The notes: generated from the sequence alone by a model not told the origin. DNA of 64,000 nt from DATGJX01 sp963830545 (GCA_963830545.1 CAWHMK010000001.1:124001-188000), one strand, 5' to 3'; counted from the first letter of the stretch, positions 17,601 to 26,588 are shown. A program made the numbers and translations.

Positions 17601-18195
17601 GTTCGTAACCGACTTGGTCGTAGTCGCCGCCTCGAATGTGTACGGTTTGGAAATACCCCATTTGATTGATCGGCACGAATGCGCCGGGAACCGAAGCGAT
17701 GGCTGAGTACGCGCTGTTCAAACCGCCGCCTCCGCCCAGTGCGGAGATTTTATCCTGGTCCGCAGCGTTAATTGAATAGACGTCTGCAGTAGTTCCGCTT
17801 TTCACCAGCGAGCCGGCGGAAGCGGACACGACGTGCGCGATCGTTTTCAACGAGTTTAGCAGACGAAACGCAACGGTTTGCGTCGCGTCGGCGAAAACCG
17901 TGACGCCCGCTTGGGTGGCGGGTTGATAGCCTTCTTTCTGAACGGACACGGAGTACGTGTCCGGAGTAAGGGAGATGAACGTAAAGTTTCCGGACGCATC
18001 GGATGACGTCGTGGCCGTTTGCGAGGGACTCGCCGCCGTCACTTTTGCGTCGGAAATCGGCGCGCCGGTATCTGCGCTTAAGGCCGTTCCGCTGATTCTG
18101 CCGGTGGTGCCTGCCAGTGCCCATGTTTCCTGGCAAACCATCGCCGCGAACAGCAGAATGGCCACGAGCGCGATCTTTGCGCGAATGCGTGGCAT
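14628..18195 (-). CDS. TonB-dependent receptor 1 with N-terminal carboxypeptidase-regulatory domain (one frameshift)
   Basis: An outer-membrane receptor of about 1190 residues. Signal peptide (IALVAILLFAAMVCQETWAL), a carboxypeptidase-regulatory-like beta-sandwich (GRISGTALSADTGAPISDAK ... GYQPATQAGV), a plug domain (SAIASVPGAFVP, VHIRGGDYDQVGYELDG), then a long beta-barrel ending in FFLEARLKL with a hydrophobic last residue. One extra base near 15322 moves the last ~230 residues to another frame; correction gives FTPYTNFPGPVQSYAVSYGA and a normal barrel end at 14628. Such receptors import large or scarce nutrients using TonB energy; the ligand is unknown. A divergent AraC regulator and a palindrome lie upstream. 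AAGGAAG precedes the ATG. Paralogue of 34163-38107. Confidence 0.85.
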
Positions 18196-18301
18196 AGAGA
18201 GCTTCCTTTCATCGTATTTCGTCGTTGCAATGCGCCTGAAGGCGCGGCATTACCATAGCAGCGCGCGTCGCGCTTGTCGCTCACGTTCAGACGCGAAAGA
18301 T

Positions 18302-18325
18302 ACGATCGGACGATCGTCCGATCGT
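18302..18325. promoter_or_regulatory. 24-bp perfect palindrome between receptor 1 and the AraC gene
   Basis: Half-site ACGATCGGACGA followed by its exact complement, with nested GATCG repeats. It lies about 107 bp before the receptor ATG and about 49 bp before the AraC ATG, a placement typical of an operator for a dimeric regulator. AraC proteins usually bind direct repeats, so another regulator is possible. Confidence 0.5.
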
Positions 18326-18373
18326 GCAACGAACGCCGAGTCACTCGGCAGCACAGCCAATCGTTATGACGTC

Positions 18374-19246
18374 ATGCAACAACGGGCCGCTATGCCGGCG
18401 CTCGACGAGCCCATGCAGTTTACACTGCGTGCGAGCAGTCAGACCCGATGCTGGACGGGGATCGAAGCGAGGATTTGCGACACGTCCGGCGGCTCGGCGC
18501 GTTCGTTTCCGAGTGTCTATACATGCCTGAGCATGCATCTGAGCGAACCGGTGCAAACATCGTGCCGTCTGGAAGGCAGACCAAAACGCCGTCTCCAGGT
18601 TGCAGGCGACGTTGACTTACTTCCACCGGGCACTTCGGCCGCTTGGCAAGACGAAGGCAAGACGACGATGCTCGTTGTGCGCTTGCATCCTTCTTTGATT
18701 CAAAGCGCAGCCGAGGCCATGGGCCTGCAGCCCGATCGCGTTTCGATTCCGGCACACCTTCAACTGCGCGATCCGCACATCGTACACATCGCATTGGCGC
18801 TCAAGGCAGAGTTGGAGGCGGACGAACTATATGGACGCGTCTATGCGGAATCGCTGGGTTTGGCATTGGCCTCGCACTTACTGCGGCGGTACGCGAACCC
18901 AAACGGTCCGGTCATGACGAGCGATCTCTCCAAGCGCCGCCTGCAGCACGCTCTCGACTATCTCCACGAGCATCTTGCGCAAGATCTTTCGCTAGCCGAA
19001 CTCGCGCAGGTCGCCGGCGTGAGCGCATCGCATTTCAAGGTCCTCTTCAAGCAGTTCGTGGGCGTGCCAGTGCATCAATACATCATCCGGCAGCGCGTGG
19101 AATACGCGGTTCGACTCATTGCGCAGGGCGAGCTTCCGTTAAGCGAAATCGCGATCCAGGCCGGCTTTTCGAATCAAAGTCACATGGCGCGTCATACGCG
19201 ACGCATCATCGGCACATCGCCGGGCGCCCTGCGCGAACGCGCTTAG
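18374..19246 (+). CDS. AraC-family transcriptional regulator
   Basis: A protein of about 290 residues with an N-terminal cupin-like sensory part (DVDLLPPGTSAAW) and a C-terminal double helix-turn-helix: LQHALDYLHEHLAQDLSLAE, LAQVAGVSASHFKVLFKQFV, then LIAQGELPLSEIAIQAGFSN QSH and a final RRIIGTSPGALR. It is divergent from TonB receptor 1 and is its likely regulator. Three in-frame ATGs (18374, 18392, 18413) are possible and none has a clear ribosome site; the first is used. Effector unknown. Confidence 0.85.
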   Translation: MQQRAAMPALDEPMQFTLRASSQTRCWTGIEARICDTSGGSARSFPSVYTCLSMHLSEPVQTSCRLEGRPKRRLQVAGDVDLLPPGTSAAWQDEGKTTMLVVRLHPSLIQSAAEAMGLQPDRVSIPAHLQLRDPHIVHIALALKAELEADELYGRVYAESLGLALASHLLRRYANPNGPVMTSDLSKRRLQHALDYLHEHLAQDLSLAELAQVAGVSASHFKVLFKQFVGVPVHQYIIRQRVEYAVRLIAQGELPLSEIAIQAGFSNQSHMARHTRRIIGTSPGALRERA

Positions 19247-19264
19247 GGACTATAACTCGTCAAA

Positions 19265-21358
19265 CTAGGAAAACAGCTGCTCTACGTCCTCTGCGCGCAG
19301 TTCGAGCCTCGAAGCGTCGGCAGCTTCGAACAGCGCGCCGGCAAGTTCCGCTTTGCGCGCTTGCAACTGCAGGATCTTCTCCTCTACCGTGCCGGCCGCG
19401 ACGATTTTGTATACGAACACCGTTTTGTCTTGGCCGATGCGGTGGGCGCGGTCCGTTGCCTGCTGTTCGACTGCGGGATTCCACCAGGGATCGTAATGGA
19501 TGACGGTGTCCGCCGCGGTCAAATTCAAACCCGTCCCGCCTGCCCGCAAACTGATGAGGAAAACGGGAACCTCGCCGGATTGGAAGCGGCGCACGGGCGT
19601 CGCTCTGTCGACGGTCGATCCGACGAGTTCGACGTACCGAATTCCGGCGCGGTCCAGTTCGGGCTTGATGAGATCGATCATGCTCGTGAATTGAGAGAAC
19701 ACGAGGGCGCGGCGGCCTTCTTCCGCGAGTTGTTCGAGGGTGTCGAGCAGCCATTCGAGTTTGACACTGGAATGCGCGCGAGAGGCTGCGGCAAGTTTTA
19801 CGAGTCGCGGATCGCAGCACACCTGCCGCAGTTTGAGCAATGCGTCGAGCACGGCGATTCGGCTGCGGGCGAGCCCGAGCCGTTCGATTTCGCGGCGCAC
19901 TTCCTCGTGGACGGCGACGCGCACGGATTCGTATAAATCGCGCTGATCGGCGGCGAGTTCGACCCGCTCGACGATTTCGATTTTCTCGGGCAACTGAAGC
20001 GCCACTCCGGCCTTCGTACGCCGCAGCACAAATGGACGAATGCGCCGCGCGAGCATGTCGCGGCGCTCCGAGGAACTTTGCTTCTCGATCGGCGTGCGGA
20101 ACAGCCGCGCAAACGTGCGATGGTCGTACAATGCATGAGGCATCGCGAAGTTGAACAGCGACCAGAGTTCGCCCAGATGATTTTCCATCGGCGTGCCGGT
20201 CAAGCAGATGCGCTGCTTAGCGCGCACCTTGGAGGCCGTTCTTGCAACTTTCGACAGCGGGTTTTTTATCGCTTGGGCCTCGTCGAGAATTGCGATCTCC
20301 CACTCGCGCTCCTGGAAAATTTCATCGCGAACCAAAAGCGCATACGTGGTGATGACGACGTTGCTGTGATCGATGCGGGCGTGCAGCCGTTCGCGTCCCG
20401 GGCCGTGCAGGGTCAGTACGCGCAACGAGGGCGCGAAACGCTCGATTTCCGCCAGCCAATTCGGAACGAGGGTTGTAGGAACGACCAGAAGCGACGGCGT
20501 CCCCTTCGAGCGCAGCGCGAGCAGATGCGCAATCGCCTGGACGCTCTTGCCCAATCCCATGTCGTCGGCCAGTATGCCGCCGCACCCGTACTCGTGCAGA
20601 AATTGCATCCACCGGAAGCCTTCGTGCTGATAATCCCGCAGAGCGGCGTTGAGGCCGCCCGGAACGGGCACGTCCGGTATCCCTTCAAAGTCGCGCAAAT
20701 GGTTCGCGAGCCGGTGCAGCGCTTGCGCGCGTTCGTCTTTCGCGCGAAGTTCGGGCAGAACTTGCGCGATACCCAGCGCTGCCAGCGGGCTCACCGTAAG
20801 TTTTCCGCGCCGCGAAAACTGCGGATCTTCGTGCAATTCGACGAGCGTTTCGAGCACGCGCCGGATGCGGTCCATCGGCAGCACGACCACGCGGTCCTCG
20901 ACGCGCGCATACGCCACGTCACCCTCGGGCAGCGCGCCGCCTTCCATTCCGCGCAGCACATCGACAACCAGGGGCAGAAGCGGTACGCGTTTGCCGTCGA
21001 TCTCCACGCCGAGATCCAGATCGAACCACTCGCCCGCACGGGATTCCAGGCGAGCGTCCCATACCGCGCCCTCCGAACTGAGATCGACGAACAAGTCGTA
21101 GAGACTGGGATCGATATCGATCGTCCAACCGGCGCGTTCCAGGGCAGGAACGCCTTCGTAGCGGAAGCGCGCCCATGCCAACGGCGACGCGCTGCCGTGC
21201 GGCAATCCCGCGGCCACCAGCCCTTGCGTTTGCTCGGCATCCGCGTCGGAGGCATCCGCGACGCCGACGCGCGCGAGGACGCGTTTCGGCTGGTCGCCTT
21301 TGTGCTTTCCGAAGTCGTAGCGTTCTTCGACGCGTGTGCTAATCCGTAGGAGCGGCAA
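19265..21358 (-). CDS. SNF2-family helicase, short N-terminus
   Basis: A DNA-translocating ATPase of the bacterial SNF2 group, 697 residues. After a helicase-associated N-terminal part come GGILADDMGLGKSVQA (Walker A), ILDEAQAIKNP (DEAQ box), LTGTPMENHLGELWSLFNF, VFSQFTSM and the last motifs SLRAGGTGLNLTAAD and DPWWNPAVEQQATDRAHRIG. Many relatives are about 1000-1100 residues with an N-terminal SWIM zinc finger; that part is missing here, and only 98 bp separate the TTG start from the divergent cupredoxin gene. The start is therefore uncertain, and a true or assembly-caused truncation is possible. Convergent with the AraC gene, 18 bp apart. Confidence 0.85.
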   Translation of the reverse strand: MPLLRISTRVEERYDFGKHKGDQPKRVLARVGVADASDADAEQTQGLVAAGLPHGSASPLAWARFRYEGVPALERAGWTIDIDPSLYDLFVDLSSEGAVWDARLESRAGEWFDLDLGVEIDGKRVPLLPLVVDVLRGMEGGALPEGDVAYARVEDRVVVLPMDRIRRVLETLVELHEDPQFSRRGKLTVSPLAALGIAQVLPELRAKDERAQALHRLANHLRDFEGIPDVPVPGGLNAALRDYQHEGFRWMQFLHEYGCGGILADDMGLGKSVQAIAHLLALRSKGTPSLLVVPTTLVPNWLAEIERFAPSLRVLTLHGPGRERLHARIDHSNVVITTYALLVRDEIFQEREWEIAILDEAQAIKNPLSKVARTASKVRAKQRICLTGTPMENHLGELWSLFNFAMPHALYDHRTFARLFRTPIEKQSSSERRDMLARRIRPFVLRRTKAGVALQLPEKIEIVERVELAADQRDLYESVRVAVHEEVRREIERLGLARSRIAVLDALLKLRQVCCDPRLVKLAAASRAHSSVKLEWLLDTLEQLAEEGRRALVFSQFTSMIDLIKPELDRAGIRYVELVGSTVDRATPVRRFQSGEVPVFLISLRAGGTGLNLTAADTVIHYDPWWNPAVEQQATDRAHRIGQDKTVFVYKIVAAGTVEEKILQLQARKAELAGALFEAADASRLELRAEDVEQLFS

Positions 21359-21456
21359 GCCCGAAAGCTACGACGCCGGAAACGCGTTGGCCTTGCTGCT
21401 TCGGACAAGTTCGAGCAGACGCTGAACCAAAGCAAAGCGCCGCGCATAGAGAAAGC

Positions 21457-21774
21457 ATGAAACATCTCATTCTGGCGGCCGCGATGGCAACGAGCGCGCA
21501 CCATGCGCCTACGGTTTCCATCAACGATTTTCGGTACCAGCCGGCCACGCTCACCATCACCGCGGGAGAGACCGTGCGATTCGTAAATCGCGACCAAGAA
21601 GCGCATACGATCACCGCGAGCGACAACAGTTTCGATTCGGCAGGCGTCGATACGAACGGCGCGTGGACGCACCGCTTCACGCGTCCGGGACGTTACACGT
21701 ACTTCTGCGAGCTGCACCCCTATATGAAAGGGACGATTATCGTCCTGGCCGATCCGCAGGGCAGCCGCAAATGA
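21457..21774 (+). CDS. Exported cupredoxin (plastocyanin/amicyanin-like)
   Basis: A blue-copper protein of 105 residues with a short, atypical signal-like N-terminus (MKHLILAAAMATSAHH). The copper site is recognisable: His in QEAHTITA and the C-terminal loop C-E-L-H-P-Y-M with Cys, His and Met ligands. It would carry single electrons in the periplasm or bind copper. First of four overlapping genes (cupredoxin, phosphoesterase, ECF sigma, anti-sigma); its stop overlaps the next start by ATGA. Confidence 0.88.
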   Translation: MKHLILAAAMATSAHHAPTVSINDFRYQPATLTITAGETVRFVNRDQEAHTITASDNSFDSAGVDTNGAWTHRFTRPGRYTYFCELHPYMKGTIIVLADPQGSRK

Positions 21775-22652
21775 GGCGCGGCGCATTTTTGGAACATGTG
21801 GCATGGACTGGCGCGGGGATTGCATACACGCTGAGCGCAGGCGGTCTGTTCGAAGGCCGTGCGCTTGCGAAGGCCCGACAGATCGATTTCGTTCAGATCA
21901 GCGACAGCCACATCGGTTTTCACCAAGCGGCGAATCCGGACGTCGGGGCGTCGCTGAAAGCGAGCATCGACGCGATCAACGCGCTGCCCGAACAGCCTGC
22001 ATTCGTCGTGCACACGGGCGACGTGACGCACCTCTCGACGCCCGAGCAATTTCAGACCGCCAAAGATTTGCTCTCGGTCTTAAAGGCGCCGCTGATCGTT
22101 CTGCCCGGGGAGCACGACTTCATCGGCGCCGATCACAGCCGCTTCTTCGACGTGTTTCCCGCGGACGACAAGCGCTCGACATGGCGTTCGTGGGATAGCG
22201 GCGGCGTGCACTACGTCCTGCTGGTCAACGTATTTGACTTCGAGAACATGGGGTTACTGGGCAGCGAGCAACTCGCGTGGCTCGAGCGCGATCTCGCGAG
22301 CCGAAAAAACGCTACGCCGATCGTCGTCTTTACGCACGTTCCGCTGTACGCGCTTTATCCCAAATGGGGCTGGACGACCGAAGACGGTTCAAAAGCGCTG
22401 GCGATGCTTGCGCGATTCGACGCCGTGACCGTACTCAACGGGCACATTCATCAGGTCGTGCGGCATCAAGAGGGCAACATCGTCTTCGCCAGCGCGAACG
22501 CGACGGCGTACCCGCAGCCCGCTCCGGGCACTGCGCCGAAACCGGGGCCGCTCACGCTCCCGCACGATTCGCTCTTGCATGCGATCGGCTACCGGAGCGT
22601 CGAACTCCACGATGATGGACGCGCCGTCATCTCCGAGCACTCGCTCGGCTGA
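21771..22652 (+). CDS. Exported metallophosphoesterase
   Basis: A calcineurin-like phosphoesterase of 293 residues. The N-terminus has a possible twin-arginine signal (MRRGAFLEHVAWTGAGIAYT). Metal-binding motifs are in order: QISDSHIGFH (D-x-H), VVHTGDVTH (GD), LPGEHDF (in place of GNHD), FTHVPLY and LNGHIHQVV (GHxH). The Asn of the usual GNHD is Glu here. It would cleave a phosphate ester outside the cytoplasm; substrate unknown. The ATG overlaps the cupredoxin stop, and the sigma factor starts 41 bp before its own stop. Confidence 0.85.
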   Translation: MRRGAFLEHVAWTGAGIAYTLSAGGLFEGRALAKARQIDFVQISDSHIGFHQAANPDVGASLKASIDAINALPEQPAFVVHTGDVTHLSTPEQFQTAKDLLSVLKAPLIVLPGEHDFIGADHSRFFDVFPADDKRSTWRSWDSGGVHYVLLVNVFDFENMGLLGSEQLAWLERDLASRKNATPIVVFTHVPLYALYPKWGWTTEDGSKALAMLARFDAVTVLNGHIHQVVRHQEGNIVFASANATAYPQPAPGTAPKPGPLTLPHDSLLHAIGYRSVELHDDGRAVISEHSLG

Positions 22653-23190
22653 CGCGCTCGAACTGCAGGCGCTCGAAGCGGGGTTCGTCGCAAAGGAAGC
22701 GTGGGCGTTCGAAGCGGCGTACGATGCGTACCGGCGGCATCTCTACGGTGCCGCCTACGGCATCCTGCAGGATGCCGGTGATGCCGAAGATTGCGTGCAC
22801 GACGTCCTGATTCGACTGTGGCGCCAGGGGCACGCGTACACGCGGGCGCGCGGTTCGCTGCACGCGTTCCTGCTCGTGTGCGTGCGCAACGAATCCCTTT
22901 CACGGCGCCGGCGTTCGCTCAACCGCGAACGCATCGCCCGCGAACGTTTCTCCGTCGTGGAAAGCGCTCCCGCGCCGGACGAACCCGCAGTGCAGCGCAT
23001 CGACATGGAGCGGCTCATCCAACGACTGACGGACGCGCAGCGGCAAACGGTGCGCCTGGCCTATTACGACGGCCTGACCCACGAACAGATCGCAAAGCGT
23101 TTGGGCGAACCGATCGGCACAGTGAAGAGCCGCCTATCGAATGCGCTTCGCGCGCTGCGCGGAATGTTTGCGCAAGGTGAAAACGCATGA
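22612..23190 (+). CDS. ECF-type RNA polymerase sigma factor
   Basis: A protein of 192 residues with sigma region 2 (FEAAYDAYRRHLYGAAYGIL, DAEDCVHDVLIRLWRQG) and region 4 (LTDAQRQTVRLAYYDGLTHE, QIAKRLGEPIGTVKSRLSNA). The start at 22612 lies inside the preceding gene; a second ATG follows at once at 22615. Its stop overlaps the anti-sigma gene (ATGA), the standard arrangement for an ECF/anti-sigma pair. It resembles the SigK-like/ECF groups regulated by membrane anti-sigma factors. Confidence 0.92.
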   Translation: MMDAPSSPSTRSADALELQALEAGFVAKEAWAFEAAYDAYRRHLYGAAYGILQDAGDAEDCVHDVLIRLWRQGHAYTRARGSLHAFLLVCVRNESLSRRRRSLNRERIARERFSVVESAPAPDEPAVQRIDMERLIQRLTDAQRQTVRLAYYDGLTHEQIAKRLGEPIGTVKSRLSNALRALRGMFAQGENA

Positions 23191-23816
23191 CTGCAGACGA
23201 TCATATCGGCGAACGAGCGGAGATCTACGCCCTTGGCGCATTGGACGACCCGGAACGAGCGGCGGTGGACGCGCACGTCCGGACATGCGCAACGTGCGCA
23301 GCGCGCCTGGGCGAGGCTGAAGCGTTCATCGCGCAAACCGTGATCGAACGCTCGCCTTCGGCGGCATTGGATCGCCGCGTGCACGCCGCTTTCGTACCGC
23401 GTTCTTCTTCCGTTCGCGCACTGGCTCCGCTGGTTGCCGCCGCGTTCGTTTTGGGACTCTTGCCGAGCCTGTGGTTCGGCTTCGTGCAGCGCCCTGCTGC
23501 GCCGTTCGACGCCGACCACGATCGCGCCGTCGCGGCGCTCGTTACCAGTCATTTCCTTCACGCGCAATTCAGGCCACTCGCACCGGATGCGCCCAAGGCC
23601 AAGCTGATCTACGGCCGCACTGCGCCGTGGCGCTTCTTCGTGGCGCAAACCACCCATCCGTACGCAGTCGAAGAACGAGACGCTTCGGGAACCGTATTGC
23701 TCGGGCGGCTGCATATAAGCGGCGATGCAGCGGAACTTTTCGTTGCGAAAACGAGCGCGCGCACATTCCTTTTGACCGAGGGGGGCCGGCCGGTGGCGCG
23801 GGTGACTATTCCGTAG
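23187..23816 (+). CDS. Membrane anti-sigma factor (zinc-finger plus RskA-like)
   Basis: A protein of 209 residues. N-terminal anti-sigma zinc domain with IYALGALDDPERAAVDAHVR, then C-A-T-C (H-x3-C-x2-C zinc motif), one TM helix (LAPLVAAAFVLGLLPSLWFG) at about residues 78-97 and an extracytoplasmic RskA-like domain ending GGRPVARVTIP. It would hold the ECF factor at the membrane until a signal causes proteolysis. The 3' end overlaps the convergent small gene at 23806 by 11 bp. Confidence 0.88.
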   Translation: MTADDHIGERAEIYALGALDDPERAAVDAHVRTCATCAARLGEAEAFIAQTVIERSPSAALDRRVHAAFVPRSSSVRALAPLVAAAFVLGLLPSLWFGFVQRPAAPFDADHDRAVAALVTSHFLHAQFRPLAPDAPKAKLIYGRTAPWRFFVAQTTHPYAVEERDASGTVLLGRLHISGDAAELFVAKTSARTFLLTEGGRPVARVTIP

Positions 23817-24039
23817 CGCGCAGGGTCATCCAAAATGCCGGCGACTGCGTCATCCAGTGAGGCACGTTGCCTTTGCGAATCGCAACGCGTTCGACGGCGT
23901 CGCGCCCCATGACGCGCGCACCAACACGCGTGACGACGCTACTTGCCTTCGCGTCGTCGATGCCGCGCGCAACCAGAAAGCCGGCGTAACCGGTAATCGC
24001 GACGTATCCGAGGGCGACGAGGAATGCCGCCGCAATCAC
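23806..24039 (-). CDS. Hypothetical small membrane protein
   Basis: About 77 residues with one hydrophobic helix (AAAFLVALGYVAITGYAGFLV) followed by a soluble part (GARVMGRDAVERVAIRKGNV PHW). I do not recognise a family. The GTG at 24039 is an inferred start; the frame stays open upstream to 24156 but that part is Arg/Ser-rich and unlike coding sequence. Confidence 0.5.
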   Translation of the reverse strand: MIAAAFLVALGYVAITGYAGFLVARGIDDAKASSVVTRVGARVMGRDAVERVAIRKGNVPHWMTQSPAFWMTLRATE

Positions 24040-24079
24040 AGACTCGCATGATAGGAGCTGGGTTCGACGGCTCCGGCCG

Positions 24080-24415
24080 TTACGCTTCGAAAACTTCGTA
24101 ATCCGTTTGTATGTCGCGAACGTCGGCGATGAAGTCGGCCCGATTGCGAGCGTCACGCCGGATTCGGCGTTGTGCGGCAGTCGGAAGACGGCGCCGTTTG
24201 AGATAATCGAATATGCGATCCCGCTCGATGGTATACTCCTCCGGCGACGTGCGGGCGTACCGGAAGGCGTATAGGCGTCCGTCTTCGTCGTACTCCGGGA
24301 CCGCCGCCGGCTCGACTTCGGGCGGTGGCGGCGTCCGCGGTATCAGACGCAGGCGGAAAGGCCGAGTCCAGGCGACGGACCCTCGTAAGACGTTTACCTC
24401 ACCGAAGATGTTCAT
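24080..24415 (-). CDS. Hypothetical soluble protein
   Basis: A protein of 111 residues, mixed charge, with TPPPPEVEPAAVPEYDEDGR in the middle and a long helical C-terminal half (IERDRIFDYLKRRRLPTAAQ, RRIRRDARNRADFIADVRDI). No family recognised. A good ribosome site (GAGGGG, 5 nt before the ATG) supports it. Divergent from the acyl-CoA ligase. Confidence 0.6.
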   Translation of the reverse strand: MNIFGEVNVLRGSVAWTRPFRLRLIPRTPPPPEVEPAAVPEYDEDGRLYAFRYARTSPEEYTIERDRIFDYLKRRRLPTAAQRRIRRDARNRADFIADVRDIQTDYEVFEA

Positions 24416-24490
24416 GCTATCCCCTCACTAACAATATACCCATTCTTCGCTCGGACAGCTACATAGCAAGCGTTCGGATTGCGGGGGATC

Positions 24491-26029
24491 ATGGGGCACC
24501 ACGGGACGAACTTTTGGCCCATGCCGCTTTCCCTCGCCATGCTGCTTGCAGAAAGTGCGCGCAAATATCCGGGGCGCACCGCCGCCGCCCTGGGCGAGGA
24601 GCGCCTTAGCTATGCGCAGCTATGGGGGCAGGCTCAACGCTTCGCCCAAGTCCTGAGCGAGAATTTCGGCGTGCAGGCGGGTGACACGGTCGCCCTGCTG
24701 ATGCCCAACGTCCTAGATTTTCCGCGCGCGTACTATGCGGTTCTCACGCTCGGCGCCGTCGTCGTTCCCGTGCACGCACTGCTCACGTCCGAAGAGATCG
24801 AGTACGTGTTGCGCGACTCCGGCGCGAAGCTGCTCGTTTCACATGCAATGCTTCCGGCGGGCGAGCGGGGCGCGCAGCGCGCCGGAATCCCCGTCACCGA
24901 GGTTCGATTCTCGCAGCGCGCAGCGTTGCTGGTGCAGCGCGAGGCCGAAGACGACGCGGTCATTCTTTACACCAGCGGCACGACGGGGAAACCGAAAGGC
25001 GCCGTGCTCACGCACCTGAACATGGTCATGAACGCCACCGTGTGCGCATTCGACCTGTTCGAGGCACGTGAAGAGGATGTTCTACTTTGCGCGCTTCCGC
25101 TTTTCCACTCGTTCGGCCAGACGTGCATCATGAATGCGGGATTTCGCGCCGGTGCAACCCTTGCGTTGCTCCCGCGTTTCGACGGCGCGGCCGCACTGGA
25201 TCTGATGGTGCGTGAGAACGTTACGTGTTTCGCGGGCGTCCCGACCATGTACGTCGCGCTGCTCGAAGCGGCCAAACGCGATCCGCGCCGTCCGCCGCTG
25301 CGACGGTTGAATTCCGGCGGCGCCGCATTGCCGGTAGCGGTTCTGGAACGCGTCGAAGACACGTTCGGCGTGACGGTCGAAGAGGGATACGGCCTTTCCG
25401 AAACATCACCCGTTGCGACGTTCAATCAACGCTCCATCGGCGTAAAGCCGGGAACGGTCGGTACCCCGATTTGGGGCGTTGAAATCGCAATCGTGCAGCC
25501 CGATGCCGAAGATCGTCTGGAATTTCTTGCGCGCGGTGAACGCGGAGAGATCGTCATTCGCGGGCACTGCGTCTTCTCGCGCTATTTGAACAATCCGGGC
25601 GCGACCGAGGCGGTGAAATCCGGCGGCTGGTTCCGGAGCGGCGACATCGGCGCTATCGACGAAGACGGCTTCCTGACGATACTCGACCGCAAGAAAGATT
25701 TGATTTTGCGCGGCGGCTTCAACGTGTATCCGCGCGAAGTCGAGGAAGCGCTGGTCCGTCATCCGGCGATCGCTCAAGCGGCCGTCATCGGCGTGCCGCA
25801 CGACATTCACGGCGAAGAAGTTTGCGCCCTGGTCATTCTAGCGGAGGGCGCGCGGGCGGAAGCCGGCGACATCATCGTTTGGGCGCGCGAGAACATGGCC
25901 AAGCACAAGTATCCGCGCCTGGTCGAATTCGTCGAATCGTTCCCGCTCGGACCGAGTGGAAAAGTGCTCAAGCGGGAGCTTGCGGCGCTTTACGGGCGCC
26001 GAACAGCTGCCCCAAGCGGTGAGCATTGA
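24491..26029 (+). CDS. Acyl-CoA synthetase (AMP-binding, long-chain fatty-acid CoA ligase type)
   Basis: An ANL-superfamily enzyme of 512 residues that would activate a carboxylic acid with ATP and join it to CoA. The P-loop (ILYTSGTTGKPKGAVLTH), A5 (EEGYGLSETSPV), A7 (GGWFRSGDIG), the hinge (DRKKDLILRGGFNVYPREVE) and the C-terminal catalytic Lys (GPSGKVLKREL) are all present. The profile resembles long-chain acyl-CoA ligases rather than acetyl-CoA synthetases. Start chosen at the ATG (GHHGTNFW...) preceded by GGGGG. The last 62 bp overlap the convergent gene at 25968. Confidence 0.9.
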   Translation: MGHHGTNFWPMPLSLAMLLAESARKYPGRTAAALGEERLSYAQLWGQAQRFAQVLSENFGVQAGDTVALLMPNVLDFPRAYYAVLTLGAVVVPVHALLTSEEIEYVLRDSGAKLLVSHAMLPAGERGAQRAGIPVTEVRFSQRAALLVQREAEDDAVILYTSGTTGKPKGAVLTHLNMVMNATVCAFDLFEAREEDVLLCALPLFHSFGQTCIMNAGFRAGATLALLPRFDGAAALDLMVRENVTCFAGVPTMYVALLEAAKRDPRRPPLRRLNSGGAALPVAVLERVEDTFGVTVEEGYGLSETSPVATFNQRSIGVKPGTVGTPIWGVEIAIVQPDAEDRLEFLARGERGEIVIRGHCVFSRYLNNPGATEAVKSGGWFRSGDIGAIDEDGFLTILDRKKDLILRGGFNVYPREVEEALVRHPAIAQAAVIGVPHDIHGEEVCALVILAEGARAEAGDIIVWARENMAKHKYPRLVEFVESFPLGPSGKVLKRELAALYGRRTAAPSGEH

Positions 26030-26576
26030 GTGCGTGGTAGTGCCGATGCCACGGACGGCGCCACGTCGGCGTCCAGGGCTCGACGCCGTCGAGTTCGCCG
26101 TTTTCGGCATTCTTTGCATCATCCGCATGCGCATTCGGCCAATCGAAATCGCTCAGGTGAGCGAGTGCGGCATCGAACCGCTTGAACCAGCTCTTGGGAA
26201 GCCATAACAGCGAGGGCGACGGTAAGTTTTCGACGCCGTAGGCACGCAGCACGTCGTATGCGTCATCCTCACAATTGCGGTGCAGCACCTTGTAAGCCTT
26301 GTGCCGTATCCAGAGCACGGTAGCGTACGCTAAGCGCGGATTTGGATTTTCGACTTCGATCCATTTGAGATCGTCATAGCCCCGCTTTCGCATTTGCCCA
26401 ACCGGGTCGCCGAATTCGCCGTTCCAAAAACCCATTTTCGACGCAGGAGTAAACAAGTGCCCGTGATGATTTTCCACGGAGCCTGCATCGACGCGCGCGG
26501 GCGAGGATTCGAAAGCCCACCCGATGTGGCCAAACCCATCTCCGCTGTGATAGCGGATGAACACCGCCGCTCGCAT
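25968..26576 (-). CDS. Putative permuted NlpC/P60-LRAT-like hydrolase
   Basis: A protein of 202 residues with a His in GDGFGHIGWAFE near the N-terminus and a downstream Cys in HRNCEDDAYDVLRAYGV. A conserved His before and Cys after is the order of circularly permuted NlpC/P60 or LRAT-like papain-fold enzymes. The family assignment is tentative; no signal peptide is visible. It is the last gene of the receptor 2/peptidase run, 12 bp after the S51 peptidase, which hints at a role in peptide or cell-wall fragment cleavage. Confidence 0.5.
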   Translation of the reverse strand: MRAAVFIRYHSGDGFGHIGWAFESSPARVDAGSVENHHGHLFTPASKMGFWNGEFGDPVGQMRKRGYDDLKWIEVENPNPRLAYATVLWIRHKAYKVLHRNCEDDAYDVLRAYGVENLPSPSLLWLPKSWFKRFDAALAHLSDFDWPNAHADDAKNAENGELDGVEPWTPTWRRPWHRHYHALNAHRLGQLFGARKAPQAPA

Positions 26577-26588
26577 GGGATGCCCCGG

